A DNA stretch of 60,389 bases from Paenibacillus sp. yr247 (GTDB lineage: Bacteria; Bacillota; Bacilli; Paenibacillales; NBRC-103111): NCBI RefSeq assembly GCF_900103825.1, contig NZ_FNIF01000028.1:1-60389 (forward strand). The letters are read 5' to 3'. Under the pieces are notes generated by a model. That model was not told the origin of the DNA. It saw only the letters and a program-made list of their open reading frames with translations, and did no database searches. The translations under genes were made by a program, and so were the position numbers. Of this stretch, positions 19,146-30,165 are shown piece after piece (position 1 is the first letter of the stretch; every line of letters begins with the position of its first letter).

Positions 19146-19499
19146 TTAGTCGATAACTTCGCCGGATTTTTTCGCGATACGAACTTTCGTTCCGTTATCC
19201 AATACTTTGTATCCTACGCGAGTAGGTTTGCCGCTCTTAGGATCAATCAGCATCACGTTAGAAACGTGGATTGCAGCTTCTTGATTCAAGATACCGCCTT
19301 GTGGGTTTTGTTGAGATGGTTTCGCATGTTTCTTAACCATGTTTACACCTTCTACAAGTACACGGTTTTGACGAGGATAAGCAGCGATTACGCGGCCCTT
19401 CTTCCCTTTGTCTTTACCAGTGATCACAAAAACCGTATCGTCCTTTTTCACGTGCAATTTATTGTTATGAGATTCTAATCTCTTTTTTAATCTTGGCAT
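19146..19499 (-). CDS. rplX: 50S ribosomal protein L24
   Basis: 117 residues with a KOW motif near residue 20-50 ([22 protein letters not shown]). [22 protein letters not shown] is the family loop. It is an assembly initiator on the 5' end of 23S rRNA. Confidence 0.98.
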   Translation of the reverse strand: MPRLKKRLESHNNKLHVKKDDTVFVITGKDKGKKGRVIAAYPRQNRVLVEGVNMVKKHAKPSQQNPQGGILNQEAAIHVSNVMLIDPKSGKPTRVGYKVLDNGTKVRIAKKSGEVID

Positions 19500-19518
19500 T
19501 AGCTTCTACACCTCCTGA

Positions 19519-19550
19519 GGTTTCCCGTTAGGAAAACAAACATCGTAACT
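19519..19550 (+). repeat. Diverged hairpin-bearing intergenic repeat copy (rplN-rplX spacer)
   Basis: GGTTTCC, loop CGTTA, GGAAAAC, then AAACATCGTAAC. It shares the hairpin plus ATCGTAA layout with the other copies but has lost the GCAT end. This is the weakest member. Confidence 0.45.
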
Positions 19551-19554
19551 GTTC

Positions 19555-19923
19555 TTAGATAACTTCTGGAGCCAAGGATACGATCTTCATGAAGTCTCTG
19601 TCACGAAGTTCGCGTGCAACTGGTCCAAAGATACGTGTACCACGTGGACTTTTATCTTCTTTCACGATAACAGCCGCATTCTCATCAAATGAGATATATG
19701 ATCCGTCTTTACGACGAGCGCCGCTCTTCGTACGAACGATAACTGCTTTAACAACGTCACCTTTTTTGACAACGCCACCTGGTGTTGCTTCTTTTACTGA
19801 ACAGACGATCAAATCACCAATGTGACCAACGCGACGACCAGTACCACCCAAAACACGGATACACATCAATTGTTTAGCACCTGAGTTGTCAGCGACAGCC
19901 AAACGAGTAAATGGTTGAATCAT
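19555..19923 (-). CDS. rplN: 50S ribosomal protein L14
   Basis: 122 residues. [27 protein letters not shown] and [24 protein letters not shown] are hallmarks. It lies at the subunit interface. 35 bp after rpsQ. Confidence 0.98.
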   Translation of the reverse strand: MIQPFTRLAVADNSGAKQLMCIRVLGGTGRRVGHIGDLIVCSVKEATPGGVVKKGDVVKAVIVRTKSGARRKDGSYISFDENAAVIVKEDKSPRGTRIFGPVARELRDRDFMKIVSLAPEVI

Positions 19924-19958
19924 CGTATTCCCTCCTTTCGGGGTTCATGTCTAGATTG

Positions 19959-20222
19959 TTAGATAACAACTGCAACTTCAATAATTTCAACCAATCTCCA
20001 GCTCTTGTCTTTGGATAACGGTCTAGTTTCACTGATTTTCACAGTGTCACCAATTTTAGCTTGGTTGTTTTCATCATGAGCTTTAAACTTTTTCGTATAT
20101 TTGATTCTCTTGTGATAGAGATCATGTTTTTTGTAAGTTTCAACAGCAACAACAATGGTTTTATCCATTTTATCACTGACAACTTTACCGACCTGCACTT
20201 TACGATCGTTGCGTTCAGCCAT
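19959..20222 (-). CDS. rpsQ: 30S ribosomal protein S17
   Basis: 87 residues. [22 protein letters not shown] and [24 protein letters not shown] identify S17, an early 16S binder. Confidence 0.98.
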   Translation of the reverse strand: MAERNDRKVQVGKVVSDKMDKTIVVAVETYKKHDLYHKRIKYTKKFKAHDENNQAKIGDTVKISETRPLSKDKSWRLVEIIEVAVVI

Positions 20223-20249
20223 CTAAGGAACCCTCCCTTCTAGATTTGG

Positions 20250-20447
20250 TTACCCAATCCCCAATTCTCTTTCACGCAAAATAGTCTTGGCACGAGCGAT
20301 CTCTTTACGTAAATCACGAATTTGAGTCGGATTGTCCAATTGACCAGTAGCTAGTTGAAAACGGAGGTTAAAGAGTTCTTCTTTAAAACCATTAACTTTT
20401 TGCTCAATTTCAGCAGTGGTTAAGTTCCGGAATTCACTACCCTTCAT
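20250..20447 (-). CDS. rpmC: 50S ribosomal protein L29
   Basis: 65 residues, two helices: [10 protein letters not shown] and [18 protein letters not shown], a strong L29 signature. It surrounds the exit tunnel. ATG 20447 matches the usual N-terminus (MKGSEFRNL); the GTG at 20456 is also in frame. The gene overlaps the end of rplP by 11 bases. Confidence 0.97.
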   Translation of the reverse strand: MKGSEFRNLTTAEIEQKVNGFKEELFNLRFQLATGQLDNPTQIRDLRKEIARAKTILRERELGIG

Positions 20448-20871
20448 TTGCTTCACCGCCTACTTCTTCTCTTTTCACGAACTTCGTTTTGATTGGAAGC
20501 TTGTGAGCAGCAAGACGCATCGCTTCACGAGCGACCTCTTCACTTACACCAGCAAGTTCAAACAAAATTTTACCCGGTTTTACTACGGAAACCCATTTCT
20601 CCACGTTACCTTTACCACTACCCATACGAACTTCAAGCGGTTTTTGTGTAACTGGTTTAGCTGGGAAGATTTTAATCCAAACTTTACCGCCACGTTTGAT
20701 ATAACGTGTCATGGCAATACGAGCTGCTTCGATTTGACGGTTGGATACCCAAGCCGGTTCTAATGCTTGCAGACCATATTCGCCAAAAGCAATTTCCGTT
20801 CCGCCTTTAGCGCGACCTTTCATGTTACCGCGGTGTTCTTTACGGTGTTTTACACGTTTAGGTACTAACAT
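20437..20871 (-). CDS. rplP: 50S ribosomal protein L16
   Basis: 144 residues. [35 protein letters not shown] and [19 protein letters not shown] are family marks. It positions tRNA at the A site and contacts 5S rRNA. 3 bp after rpsC. Confidence 0.98.
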   Translation of the reverse strand: MLVPKRVKHRKEHRGNMKGRAKGGTEIAFGEYGLQALEPAWVSNRQIEAARIAMTRYIKRGGKVWIKIFPAKPVTQKPLEVRMGSGKGNVEKWVSVVKPGKILFELAGVSEEVAREAMRLAAHKLPIKTKFVKREEVGGEANEG

Positions 20872-20874
20872 GAT

Positions 20875-21537
20875 TTAATTTCCTCCTTCCGGCTGAGCCT
20901 TTTTCTTAGCTGTCGGAAGCACTTCTCCACGATAAATCCATACTTTTACGCCAATACGGCCATAAGTAGTGGCTGCTTCAGCAGTACCATAGTCGATATC
21001 CGCACGAAGCGTATGAAGTGGAACTGTTCCTTCGCTATATCCTTCCGTACGAGCAATCTCAGCACCGCCAAGACGTCCGCTAGTTGCTACTTTGATACCT
21101 TTAGCACCAGATCTCATTGTTCTTTGCATAGCTTGTTTCATCGCACGACGGAAAGAAACACGACGTTCCAATTGAAGTGCAATTGCTTCTGCTACTAGGA
21201 TTGCATCAAGGTCAGGGCTTTTAATTTCAGAAATGTTGATGTGAACTTTTTTATTGGACATGCCAGCGATGTAGTTGCGAATAACTTCAACTTCAGCTCC
21301 GCCTTTACCAATAACCATTCCTGGTTTTGCAGTATGAATCGTAACGTTCACACGGTTAGCCGCGCGCTCGATGTCGATGTGGGAAACTGCAGAATCTTTA
21401 AGTTTATTTTTTAAGTATTCGCGGATTTTGACGTCTTCAAGCAACAGAGTTCCGAAATCTTTCTCTGCGAACCATTTGGACTCCCAATCACGAATAATAC
21501 CAATTCTAAGGCCTACCGGGTTTACTTTCTGACCCAC
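20875..21537 (-). CDS. rpsC: 30S ribosomal protein S3
   Basis: 220 residues: [20 protein letters not shown], a KH domain with [13 protein letters not shown] (about 74-86) and the C-terminal [31 protein letters not shown] stretch. It forms the mRNA entry site. Confidence 0.98.
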   Translation of the reverse strand: MGQKVNPVGLRIGIIRDWESKWFAEKDFGTLLLEDVKIREYLKNKLKDSAVSHIDIERAANRVNVTIHTAKPGMVIGKGGAEVEVIRNYIAGMSNKKVHINISEIKSPDLDAILVAEAIALQLERRVSFRRAMKQAMQRTMRSGAKGIKVATSGRLGGAEIARTEGYSEGTVPLHTLRADIDYGTAEAATTYGRIGVKVWIYRGEVLPTAKKKAQPEGGN

Positions 21538-21550
21538 ACGTTATCCCTCC

Positions 21551-21883
21551 TTATTTTTCAGATACCACGATTGTGATGTGGCTGGTACGTTTTTTGATCG
21601 CGCTAGCGCGGCCCATTGCACGTTGTTGGAACCTTTTCATTGTCGGTCCTTGGTTAACAAACGTTTCAGAAACCACTAGCTTATTAGGATCTAATGAATA
21701 GTTATGCTCTGCATTGGCAATTGCGGAATTCAATAGTTTCTCCAGAATTGGAGAAGCTGCTTTAGGTGTGTGACGCAGAATCGCAATCGCTTCACCTACC
21801 GCTTTTCCCCGAATCAAGTCAACAACTAGCTTTGCTTTACGAGGAGCAATCCGAGCGTGGTTCAATATTGCTTTAGCTTGCAT
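21551..21883 (-). CDS. rplV: 50S ribosomal protein L22
   Basis: 110 residues. [29 protein letters not shown] and [19 protein letters not shown] are signatures. Its hairpin loop lines the exit tunnel and no insertion typical of macrolide resistance is seen. Confidence 0.98.
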   Translation of the reverse strand: MQAKAILNHARIAPRKAKLVVDLIRGKAVGEAIAILRHTPKAASPILEKLLNSAIANAEHNYSLDPNKLVVSETFVNQGPTMKRFQQRAMGRASAIKKRTSHITIVVSEK

Positions 21884-21913
21884 GGTAGTACCTCCTCTCG
21901 GTTAAAAATGAAA

Positions 21914-22192
21914 TTAACGTTTTCCTGTTTTCTTATCGTCGTCGTGACCTTTGTAAGTACGTGTTGGAGCAAATTCACCAAGCTTATGTCCAACCATATC
22001 TTCCGTAACATAAACAGGCACGTGTTTTCTTCCATCATACACTCCGAAAGTGTGACCAACGAATTGCGGGTAAATCGTAGAACGACGGGACCACGTTTTG
22101 ATAACCAGTTTTTTGCTGGAAGTGTTCAAGTCTTCTACTTTTTTCAGTAAGTATCCATCAATAAATGGACCTTTCTTTAAGCTGCGACCCAT
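21914..22192 (-). CDS. rpsS: 30S ribosomal protein S19
   Basis: 92 residues. [20 protein letters not shown] and [52 protein letters not shown] core. It lies in the head of the 30S subunit next to S13. Confidence 0.98.
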   Translation of the reverse strand: MGRSLKKGPFIDGYLLKKVEDLNTSSKKLVIKTWSRRSTIYPQFVGHTFGVYDGRKHVPVYVTEDMVGHKLGEFAPTRTYKGHDDDKKTGKR

Positions 22193-22276
22193 GGGTGTTC
22201 CTCCCTTCCTTGAACCTCAAGAGAATTCATATATCCTAGATAAATTGAAACATTTATTCGATTCATTTTATCGTGA

Positions 22277-23107
22277 TTACTTCGTACGGCGACGTACAAT
22301 GTATTTATCGGATGCTTTACCTTTTTTACGAGTTTTGAAACCAAGCGTCGGTTTACCCCATGGAGACATTGGTGATTTACGTCCGATTGGTGCGCGTCCT
22401 TCACCACCACCGTGTGGGTGATCATTCGGGTTCATTACAACCCCTCGAACTTGTGGACGATTGCCTTTCCAACGATTACGTCCTGCTTTACCGATTTTCA
22501 CGAGTTCGTGATCTTCGTTACCAACAGAACCGATTGTTGCGCGGCAAACTTTAAGGACTTTACGAACTTCACCAGATGAAAGGCGAATTGTTACGTAAGT
22601 TTCTTCTTTACCAAGAAGTTGAGCTTCCGTACCGGCTGCACGCACTAGTTGTGCACCTTTACCAGGCTTCAACTCGATGTTGTGGATAACTGTACCAACT
22701 GGAATGTTCTCCAATGGAAGAGCGTTACCTACTTTGATATCTGCTTGTGGTCCGGATACGATACGATCGTCCACTTTAAGACCTTTTGGGGCGATGATGT
22801 ATTTTTTCTCGCCATCAGCATAATGAATCAATGCGATGTTCGCGGAACGGTTAGGATCGTACTCAACTGTAGCAACGCGTCCTGGTATTCCATCTTTAGT
22901 ACGTTTGAAATCGATAATCCGGTATTTACGCTTGTGTCCACCACCATGGTGACGAACCGTAATTTTACCTTGGTTGTTACGACCAGCATGCTTGAACAGA
23001 GGAGCAAGCAATGATTTCTCTGGTGTTGATGTAGTGATTTCTTCAAAAGTAGAAACCGACATCGCACGTCGAGCTGGTGAGGTTGGTTTATATTTTTTAA
23101 TTGGCAC
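22277..23107 (-). CDS. rplB: 50S ribosomal protein L2
   Basis: 276 residues. [14 protein letters not shown] at the start, and the C-terminal [33 protein letters not shown] region with the conserved histidine close to the peptidyl transferase centre. Ends KYIVRRRTK. Confidence 0.98.
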   Translation of the reverse strand: MPIKKYKPTSPARRAMSVSTFEEITTSTPEKSLLAPLFKHAGRNNQGKITVRHHGGGHKRKYRIIDFKRTKDGIPGRVATVEYDPNRSANIALIHYADGEKKYIIAPKGLKVDDRIVSGPQADIKVGNALPLENIPVGTVIHNIELKPGKGAQLVRAAGTEAQLLGKEETYVTIRLSSGEVRKVLKVCRATIGSVGNEDHELVKIGKAGRNRWKGNRPQVRGVVMNPNDHPHGGGEGRAPIGRKSPMSPWGKPTLGFKTRKKGKASDKYIVRRRTK

Positions 23108-23137
23108 TCTGATTTCCTCCTTACTTTAAGAAATGGG

Positions 23138-23428
23138 TTATACCGATTCAAAGAATTCCAATTCTTTGCTTTCTGCGCTTAGGGACACAATAGCTTTCTT
23201 CCAGATGGAAGTGTAACCGGAGTGTTTGCCATAACGTTTAGGCTTAGCTGGCATTCTCAGTGTGTTTACATTTGTAACTTTTACTTTGAAAATAGCTTCA
23301 ATAGCTTGTTTAATTTCTGTTTTGTTAGCGCGAAGATCCACTTCGAAAACATACTTTTTGTTAGCCATTAGGTCGCTTGTACGCTCAGTGATGATCGGGC
23401 GCTTGATAATGTCGCGTGGGTTTTTCAT
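23138..23428 (-). CDS. rplW: 50S ribosomal protein L23
   Basis: 96 residues. [18 protein letters not shown] and [19 protein letters not shown]. It lies at the tunnel exit and docks trigger factor and SRP. Its ATG overlaps the rplD stop codon (ATGA), suggesting coupled translation. Confidence 0.98.
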   Translation of the reverse strand: MKNPRDIIKRPIITERTSDLMANKKYVFEVDLRANKTEIKQAIEAIFKVKVTNVNTLRMPAKPKRYGKHSGYTSIWKKAIVSLSAESKELEFFESV

Positions 23429-24051
23429 TGTGCAAGCACCTCCTCAACTTTCTGTACAGCTTCTTGCGTAATGATCAATTTGTCATAAAGCATGACATCC
23501 AGAACATTAACACCATCAGCAGCAACAAATTTCACACCTGGGATATTACGAGCAGATAAAGCAACGTTAGAGTCGTTAGCAACGCCTACAACCAATACTT
23601 TACGATCTACTTTCAGGTTGTTCAAAATTGCTACGAAGTCTTTGGTCTTAGGAGCATTCAATTGAAGTTGATCCAATACGATCAAATTGTTATCGATAAG
23701 CTTCGAGGACAATGCGGACTTAATCGCTAAGCGACGAACTTTTCTTGGTAATTTGTAACCATAGCTGCGAGGTGTTGGTCCGAATACGGTACCGCCGCCT
23801 TTCCACTGTGGAGCACGAATACTACCTTGACGCGCACGACCTGTACCTTTTTGTTTCCAAGGTTTACGACCACCGCCGCGAACTTCAGAACGACCTTTTG
23901 TTTTGTGTGTTCCTTGACGCACAGCTGCTTGTTGCAAAAGAACAGCTTCGTGAATCGCGTGAACGTGAGGCTCAATTCCGAAAACAACGTCAGACAGTTC
24001 AACTTCTCCTACCTGAGCACCTGTTACATTATATAAAGCTACTTTTGGCAT
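23425..24051 (-). CDS. rplD: 50S ribosomal protein L4
   Basis: 208 residues. [36 protein letters not shown] loop that extends into the exit tunnel, and [23 protein letters not shown]. In E. coli L4 also represses the S10 operon; a similar role here is not shown by the sequence. Confidence 0.98.
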   Translation of the reverse strand: MPKVALYNVTGAQVGEVELSDVVFGIEPHVHAIHEAVLLQQAAVRQGTHKTKGRSEVRGGGRKPWKQKGTGRARQGSIRAPQWKGGGTVFGPTPRSYGYKLPRKVRRLAIKSALSSKLIDNNLIVLDQLQLNAPKTKDFVAILNNLKVDRKVLVVGVANDSNVALSARNIPGVKFVAADGVNVLDVMLYDKLIITQEAVQKVEEVLAQ

Positions 24052-24067
24052 CTGTCTTCCTCCTTTC

Positions 24068-24691
24068 TTACTTTTTCACAGCAGACTTCACGCTAACGTA
24101 GCTGTTTTTAGGGCCCGGAATGGAGCCTTTAACTAGCAATACATTACGCTCAGCATCTACTTTAATGATTTGCAGGTTTTGCAAAGTTACTGTTTCGTTA
24201 CCCATGTGCCCTGGCAATTTCTTACCTTTAGGAACGCGGTTTGCTTGAATGGAACCCATGGAACCTGGTCCGCGGTGATAACGTGATCCGTGAGCCATCG
24301 GGCCTGTGGATTGGTTATGTCTTTTGATATTACCTTGGAAACCTTTACCTTTGGAAGTACCCGTTACATCAACGAATTCGCCCTCTGTAAACAGATCTGC
24401 TTTCAGTTCTTGACCAACTTCATAGTCACCCAACTGAATGCCACGAATTTCTTTAACGTAGCGCTTAGGCGTTGCCCCTGCTTTTTTCGCATGGCCAAGC
24501 TCTGGTTTAATGATTCTGCTAGCTTTAACATCATCAAAACCGATTTGGATTGACTCATATCCGTCGTTATCCACATCTTTCTTTTGCAGTACCACACATG
24601 GTCCCGCTTGAATGACAGTTACCGGAACTACATTACCCTCCGGAGTAAACAACTGTGTCATCCCAAGTTTTTTTCCTAAGATACCTTTCAT
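24068..24691 (-). CDS. rplC: 50S ribosomal protein L3
   Basis: 207 residues. [15 protein letters not shown] at the start, then the [33 protein letters not shown] loop reaching the peptidyl transferase centre. Start ATG 24691, six bases after GAGGTG; the upstream GTG lies inside the binding site. Confidence 0.98.
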   Translation of the reverse strand: MKGILGKKLGMTQLFTPEGNVVPVTVIQAGPCVVLQKKDVDNDGYESIQIGFDDVKASRIIKPELGHAKKAGATPKRYVKEIRGIQLGDYEVGQELKADLFTEGEFVDVTGTSKGKGFQGNIKRHNQSTGPMAHGSRYHRGPGSMGSIQANRVPKGKKLPGHMGNETVTLQNLQIIKVDAERNVLLVKGSIPGPKNSYVSVKSAVKK

Positions 24692-24736
24692 CGTTGACAC
24701 CTCATTTCCTTCCTAAACGTTCATTCTATAGTAGTT

Positions 24737-25212
<476 letters not shown>

Positions 25213-25230
25213 GTGATATTTTAGGCATAT

Positions 25231-25271
25231 GCATAAAGAAACACTCACCGCCTAAACGATGAGTGTTTCTT
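25231..25271 (-). terminator. Terminator after tuf
   Basis: Arms AGAAACACTCA and TGAGTGTTTCT (25237-25271) around a GC-containing loop, ending in a T-rich run on the minus strand. It separates the str operon from the S10 promoter. Confidence 0.85.
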
Positions 25272-25284
25272 CTATATATAAGTA

Positions 25285-26475
25285 TTACTTTTGAATTGTT
25301 GCAACCGCGCCCGCACCAACTGTACGTCCGCCTTCACGAATCGCGAAGCGTGTTCCTTCTTCGATTGCGATTGGGTTGATCAGTTCAACTGTAACTGTGA
25401 TGTTATCACCTGGCATAACCATCTCAGTACCTTCTGGAAGGGAGATGATACCCGTTACATCAGTTGTACGGAAGTAGAACTGTGGGCGGTAACCAGTGAA
25501 GAAAGGCTTATGACGGCCACCCTCTTCTTTAGTCAAAACGTAGATTTGAGCAGTGAAGTTCGTGTGTGGTTTAACTGAACCCGGTTTCGCAAGAACTTGT
25601 CCGCGCTCGATATCTTTACGGTCTACACCACGAAGCAATGCTCCAATGTTGTCACCAGCTTGAGCGGAATCAAGCAATTTACGGAACATCTCTACACCAG
25701 TTACGATGCATTTACGAGTTTCTTCAGCGATACCAACGATTTCAACTTCTTCTTGTACTTTAACAGTACCACGCTCAACACGACCAGTTGCAACTGTTCC
25801 ACGACCAGTGATTGAGAATACATCCTCAACTGGCATAAGGAAAGGCTTGTCAGTTTGACGCTCTGGAGTTGGGATATAAGTATCAACTTGCTCGAACAAC
25901 TCGATGATTTTATCAGCCCAAGGACCATCTGGGTTTTGAAGAGCTTCACGAGCTGCACCGCGAATGATTGGAGTATCATCGCCTGGGAATTCATACTCGT
26001 TAAGAAGGTCGCGAACTTCCATCTCAACTAGTTCAAGCAACTCTTCGTCTTCAACCATATCACATTTGTTAAGGAATACTACGATGTAAGGTACGCCAAC
26101 TTGACGGGAAAGCAGGATGTGCTCGCGAGTTTGCGGCATAGGGCCGTCAGCTGCGGATACAACCAGAATCGCTCCGTCCATTTGAGCAGCACCAGTGATC
26201 ATGTTTTTAACATAGTCAGCATGTCCAGGGCAGTCAACGTGTGCGTAGTGACGGTTAGGTGTTTCGTACTCAACGTGAGCTGTGGAGATTGTAATACCGC
26301 GCTCGCGCTCTTCTGGTGCTTTATCGATTTGGTCGAATGCTACTGCAGCTCCACCATATCTTTTGGACAATACTGTAGTGATTGCAGCTGTTAAAGTTGT
26401 TTTACCATGATCGACGTGACCGATAGTACCAATGTTAACATGCGGTTTGTTACGTTCAAATTTAGCCTTTGCCAT
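25285..26475 (-). CDS. tuf: Elongation factor Tu
   Basis: 396 residues. GTPase motifs GHVDHGKT (19-26), DCPGH near 81 and NKCD near 136, with the effector threonine in RGITIST. It brings aminoacyl-tRNA to the ribosome. It is the only tuf copy in the window and follows fusA by 39 bp. Confidence 0.99.
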   Translation of the reverse strand: MAKAKFERNKPHVNIGTIGHVDHGKTTLTAAITTVLSKRYGGAAVAFDQIDKAPEERERGITISTAHVEYETPNRHYAHVDCPGHADYVKNMITGAAQMDGAILVVSAADGPMPQTREHILLSRQVGVPYIVVFLNKCDMVEDEELLELVEMEVRDLLNEYEFPGDDTPIIRGAAREALQNPDGPWADKIIELFEQVDTYIPTPERQTDKPFLMPVEDVFSITGRGTVATGRVERGTVKVQEEVEIVGIAEETRKCIVTGVEMFRKLLDSAQAGDNIGALLRGVDRKDIERGQVLAKPGSVKPHTNFTAQIYVLTKEEGGRHKPFFTGYRPQFYFRTTDVTGIISLPEGTEMVMPGDNITVTVELINPIAIEEGTRFAIREGGRTVGAGAVATIQK

Positions 26476-26514
26476 TTTAAACGATTCCTCCTTAGAGTGA
26501 CTATTAGTTTTATA

Positions 26515-28590
26515 TTAAGCGCCTTTGCCTTTTGCAATAATTTCTTCTGCAATGGACTTAGGTACTTCTTCATAATGCGAAAGTTCCATGGAGTAAACAC
26601 CACGGCCTTGTGTTCTTGAACGAAGTGTTGTGGAGTATCCAAACATTTCAGACAAAGGCACCTTAGCACGGATGATTTGTGCTCCATGACGGTTATCCAT
26701 ACCTTCAATACGTCCACGACGGGAGTTAAGGTCACCCATAACATCGCCCATGTACTCTTCTGGTACAGTTACTTCAACCTTCATGATTGGTTCAAGAAGA
26801 ACCGGTTTACATTTTTCTTTAGCTGCTTTAAGTGCCATGGAACCCGCGATTTTGAACGCCATTTCATTGGAGTCAACATCATGGTAAGATCCATCAACTA
26901 CAGTAGCTTTGATATCCACGAGCGGGAATCCTGCGATTACACCGTTCTTCATGGATTCTTCGATACCAGCTTGAATAGGTGCGATATATTCTCTAGGAAT
27001 AGCTCCGCCGACTACCTTGCTTTCGAATACGAAACCTGTACCAGCTTCTTGAGGTTCGAACTCAACCCAACAATGTCCGTATTGACCACGACCACCAGAT
27101 TGACGAACGAATTTACCTTCAACTTTAGCTGCTGCACGGAACGTTTCACGGTATGCTACTTGCGGTTTACCTACATTGGTTTCTACTTTGAACTCACGAA
27201 GCATACGGTCAACGAGGATCTCAAGGTGAAGTTCACCCATACCAGCAATGATCGTTTGTCCTGTTTCTTCATCTGTAGAAGCGCGGAAAGTAGGATCTTC
27301 CTCAGCAAGTTTTTGCAATGCGATACCCATTTTATCTTGATCCGCTTTCGTTTTCGGCTCAACAGCAAGCTGGATAACCGGTTCAGGAAAGACCATTTTC
27401 TCAAGAATAACTGGGTTTTTCTCATCACAAAGCGTATCACCTGTCGTTGTATCTTTCAATCCAACGGCCGCGGCGATGTCACCAGCGTATACAATGCTGA
27501 TTTCTTGACGGCTGTTCGCATGCATTTGCAGGATACGACCAACACGCTCACGTTTCCCTTTAGTCGCGTTAACAACATAGGAACCGGAGTTCAAGGTACC
27601 AGAGTAAACACGGAAGAACGTAAGACGACCAACGAAAGGATCTGTCATGATTTTAAATGCAAGCGCTGAGAAAGGTTGATCGTCAGCAGACTTACGAACC
27701 ACTTCAGTACCATCGTCAAGTACACCTTTAATGTCAGGTACATCAAGAGGGGATGGCAGGTAACTAATAACTGCATCCAACATCAATTGAACACCTTTGT
27801 TTCTGTAAGAAGACCCTACGATAACTGGGAAGATTTTCACTTCACAGACACCTTTGCGCAGAGCTGCTTTGATTTCGTCAACAGTAATTTCTTCGCCTTC
27901 AAGATATTTCATTGTAAGCTCTTCATCAAGCTCAGCAACTTTCTCTACAAGCTCCAAACGAAGTTCTGCGACTTTATCTTTGAACTCAGCAGGGATTTCG
28001 ATTTTCTCGATATCCTTACCGAGATCGTCTTTGTACATATAAGCAACTTCTTCAACCAAGTCAATGATGCCTTTGAACTCATTCTCAGCACCGATCGGAA
28101 GTTGAATAGCAACTGCATTTGCACCAAGTTTTTGACGCATAGATTCAACAACTTGCAAGAAATCTGCACCGATGATATCCATTTTGTTTACATAAGCAAT
28201 ACGCGGAACGTTGTATTTATCAGCTTGTCTCCAAACTGTTTCCGATTGAGGCTCAACGCCCTCTTTCGCACTAAATACACCAACTGCTCCATCTAACACA
28301 CGAAGGGAACGCTCTACCTCAACGGTAAAGTCAACGTGCCCCGGGGTATCAATGATATTGATGCGGTGACCTTCCCATTGCGCAGTTGTAGCGGCGGAAG
28401 TAATCGTAATTCCGCGCTCTTGCTCTTGCTCCATCCAGTCCATCGTAGCTGCACCTTCGTGCACTTCTCCGATTTTGTGAACTTTACCTGTGTAGTACAG
28501 AATGCGCTCTGTTGTTGTCGTTTTACCAGCATCGATATGAGCCATGATCCCGATATTACGTGTGTTTTTTAAGGAGAACTCTCTAGCCAT
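26515..28590 (-). CDS. fusA: Elongation factor G
   Basis: 691 residues, five domains. GTPase motifs AHIDAGKT (17-24), DTPGHVDF and NKMD; domain IV with [16 protein letters not shown]; the C-terminal domain ends in [10 protein letters not shown]. It drives translocation. Between rpsG and tuf as in the standard str operon. Confidence 0.99.
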   Translation of the reverse strand: MAREFSLKNTRNIGIMAHIDAGKTTTTERILYYTGKVHKIGEVHEGAATMDWMEQEQERGITITSAATTAQWEGHRINIIDTPGHVDFTVEVERSLRVLDGAVGVFSAKEGVEPQSETVWRQADKYNVPRIAYVNKMDIIGADFLQVVESMRQKLGANAVAIQLPIGAENEFKGIIDLVEEVAYMYKDDLGKDIEKIEIPAEFKDKVAELRLELVEKVAELDEELTMKYLEGEEITVDEIKAALRKGVCEVKIFPVIVGSSYRNKGVQLMLDAVISYLPSPLDVPDIKGVLDDGTEVVRKSADDQPFSALAFKIMTDPFVGRLTFFRVYSGTLNSGSYVVNATKGKRERVGRILQMHANSRQEISIVYAGDIAAAVGLKDTTTGDTLCDEKNPVILEKMVFPEPVIQLAVEPKTKADQDKMGIALQKLAEEDPTFRASTDEETGQTIIAGMGELHLEILVDRMLREFKVETNVGKPQVAYRETFRAAAKVEGKFVRQSGGRGQYGHCWVEFEPQEAGTGFVFESKVVGGAIPREYIAPIQAGIEESMKNGVIAGFPLVDIKATVVDGSYHDVDSNEMAFKIAGSMALKAAKEKCKPVLLEPIMKVEVTVPEEYMGDVMGDLNSRRGRIEGMDNRHGAQIIRAKVPLSEMFGYSTTLRSRTQGRGVYSMELSHYEEVPKSIAEEIIAKGKGA

Positions 28591-28627
28591 AGGTCGTTAT
28601 GTCTCCTTTCTTAATTGTTATAGTATT

Positions 28628-29098
28628 CTACCAACGATAGTGAGCGAATGCTTTATTAGCTTCAGCCATTTTGTGTGTATCTTCACGTTTCTTAACGGAA
28701 GAACCTGTGCTGTTGCTAGCATCAATAATTTCATAAGCCAATCTTTCTTCCATCGTCTTCTCACCGCGAAGACGGGAGTAGTTGACCAACCAACGCAAAC
28801 CAAGTGTCGTACGACGCTCTGGTTTTACTTCGATTGGAACTTGATAGTTTGCTCCACCTACGCGGCGAGCTTTAACTTCAAGTACTGGCATAATGTTTTT
28901 GATTGCTTGTTCGAACACTTCCATCGGCTCTTTACCTGTACGATCTTTCACGAGGTTAAAAGCGTTGTATAGAATGGACTGTGCTACCCCTCTTTTCCCA
29001 TCAATCATAATACGATTGATTAGACGAGTAACAAGTTTGCTATTATAAATTGGATCTGGCAATACGTCTCTGCGAGTAACTGGACCTTTACGAGGCAT
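28628..29098 (-). CDS. rpsG: 30S ribosomal protein S7
   Basis: 156 residues. [23 protein letters not shown] and [29 protein letters not shown] core. It organises the head domain of the 30S subunit. 44 bp after rpsL. Confidence 0.98.
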   Translation of the reverse strand: MPRKGPVTRRDVLPDPIYNSKLVTRLINRIMIDGKRGVAQSILYNAFNLVKDRTGKEPMEVFEQAIKNIMPVLEVKARRVGGANYQVPIEVKPERRTTLGLRWLVNYSRLRGEKTMEERLAYEIIDASNSTGSSVKKREDTHKMAEANKAFAHYRW

Positions 29099-29142
29099 AG
29101 TTATCCCCCTTTCTTATAAGAATCATCCCTGATTATTATCTC

Positions 29143-29562
29143 TTATTTTTTAACTTTCGGACGTTTTGTACCGTATTTGGAACGGGATTGCTTACGGTTG
29201 TTAACTCCGGAAGTATCCAGCGCTCCACGCACGATGTGATAACGTACCCCTGGAAGATCTTTAATTCTACCTCCACGGATCAATACAACGCTGTGTTCTT
29301 GCAGGTTGTGACCGATACCTGGAATGTAAGCTGTCACCTCTACGCGGTTCGTCAAACGAACACGTGCATATTTACGAAGTGCGGAGTTAGGCTTCTTAGG
29401 AGTCATAGTACCTACACGCGTGCAGACACCACGTTTTTGAGGTGCACTCAAATCCGTTGCTTCTCTTTTCAAAGCGTTAAAACCTTTTTGCAAAGCTGGT
29501 GATTTAGACTTATCCACCTTCGCTTGACGACCTTTACGTACTAGTTGGTTAATTGTTGGCAT
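29143..29562 (-). CDS. rpsL: 30S ribosomal protein S12
   Basis: 139 residues. [19 protein letters not shown] and [19 protein letters not shown] are present with the lysines and proline at which streptomycin-resistance changes occur unchanged, so it looks like a sensitive wild-type allele (inference). It sits at the decoding centre. Confidence 0.98.
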   Translation of the reverse strand: MPTINQLVRKGRQAKVDKSKSPALQKGFNALKREATDLSAPQKRGVCTRVGTMTPKKPNSALRKYARVRLTNRVEVTAYIPGIGHNLQEHSVVLIRGGRIKDLPGVRYHIVRGALDTSGVNNRKQSRSKYGTKRPKVKK

Positions 29563-29725
29563 ATCGCCACCTCCTCCCTACATTCATAACATGATGTGCT
29601 TCTTGCAAGCCCACAGATCCAGGCGAGTCATAAATGAGCAAATAGAAAGTCTTTGCCATGGATATTTGCAAAAGTTCTAAGAAACTCACGCATGTTATAC
29701 CCACTAACAAAAACGTCTTTAGCGT

Positions 29726-29977
29726 TTATTCATTTACAACAGCTGCTACCGCAGCTCCAACTTCAATTCCACATGCTTTACCTAGCATCTTCATAGAATC
29801 TACGTAGGTTACAGGTATACCCTTTTGAGAACAGAGAGTTACCAGATTTATCGTCAATCGCGGATCTGCATCTTTGGAAACAAAAACTTCGATAGCCTTG
29901 CCTTGTTCGACTGTTTTTGTAACTTTCTTTGTACCTACACTTATATTCTTCGCCTGTTTGACTTTATCATAAGACAT
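29726..29977 (-). CDS. L7Ae-family K-turn RNA-binding protein (YbxF type)
   Basis: 83 residues of the L7Ae/L30e/S12e/Gadd45 fold: ISVGTKKVTKTVEQGKAIEVFVSKDADP, then YVDSMKMLGKACGIEVGAAVAAVV. Known relatives at this place between rpoC and rpsL (YbxF) bind kink-turn RNA; the ribosomal role is not settled. It is the first gene after the str promoter. A 163 bp spacer without an obvious feature lies between it and rpsL. Confidence 0.93.
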   Translation of the reverse strand: MSYDKVKQAKNISVGTKKVTKTVEQGKAIEVFVSKDADPRLTINLVTLCSQKGIPVTYVDSMKMLGKACGIEVGAAVAAVVNE

Positions 29978-30029
29978 AAGGCACCCCCTTCAAAGAAAGG
30001 AAAGAATATCAACTTAGGCACACTACGAT

Positions 30030-30058
30030 ATATTAGCACTTTGAACTTCGAGTGTCAA
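30030..30058 (-). promoter_or_regulatory. Sigma-A promoter of the str operon
   Basis: TTGACA (30053-30058), 17 bp, TAATAT (30030-30035). The leader to the L7Ae-like gene is about 45 bases. Confidence 0.85.
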
Positions 30059-30111
30059 GAAATAACTTCTACCTTTATTATCATTCTAATAGATTCGTCG
30101 TTAAAACCAAA

Positions 30112-30147
30112 AGGGACAGCTCACTTCATTAAAAAGTGGCTATCCCT
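30112..30147 (-). terminator. Terminator after rpoC
   Basis: A stem with arms from AGGGA...CACTT to AAGTG...TCCCT with small bulges, then TTTTGGTTTT on the minus strand. Confidence 0.75.
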
Positions 30148-30165
30148 CTTGATTATATATGGAAA

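Noticed and set aside
26677..27669. A 330-codon open frame opposite fusA
   Set aside because: fusA is unambiguous; the antisense frame follows from its codon usage, as the Phe/Cys/Thr-rich translation shows.
29563..29725. Hidden small gene or riboswitch in the L7Ae-rpsL spacer
   Set aside because: No frame with a ribosome binding site and no strong hairpin was found by eye.
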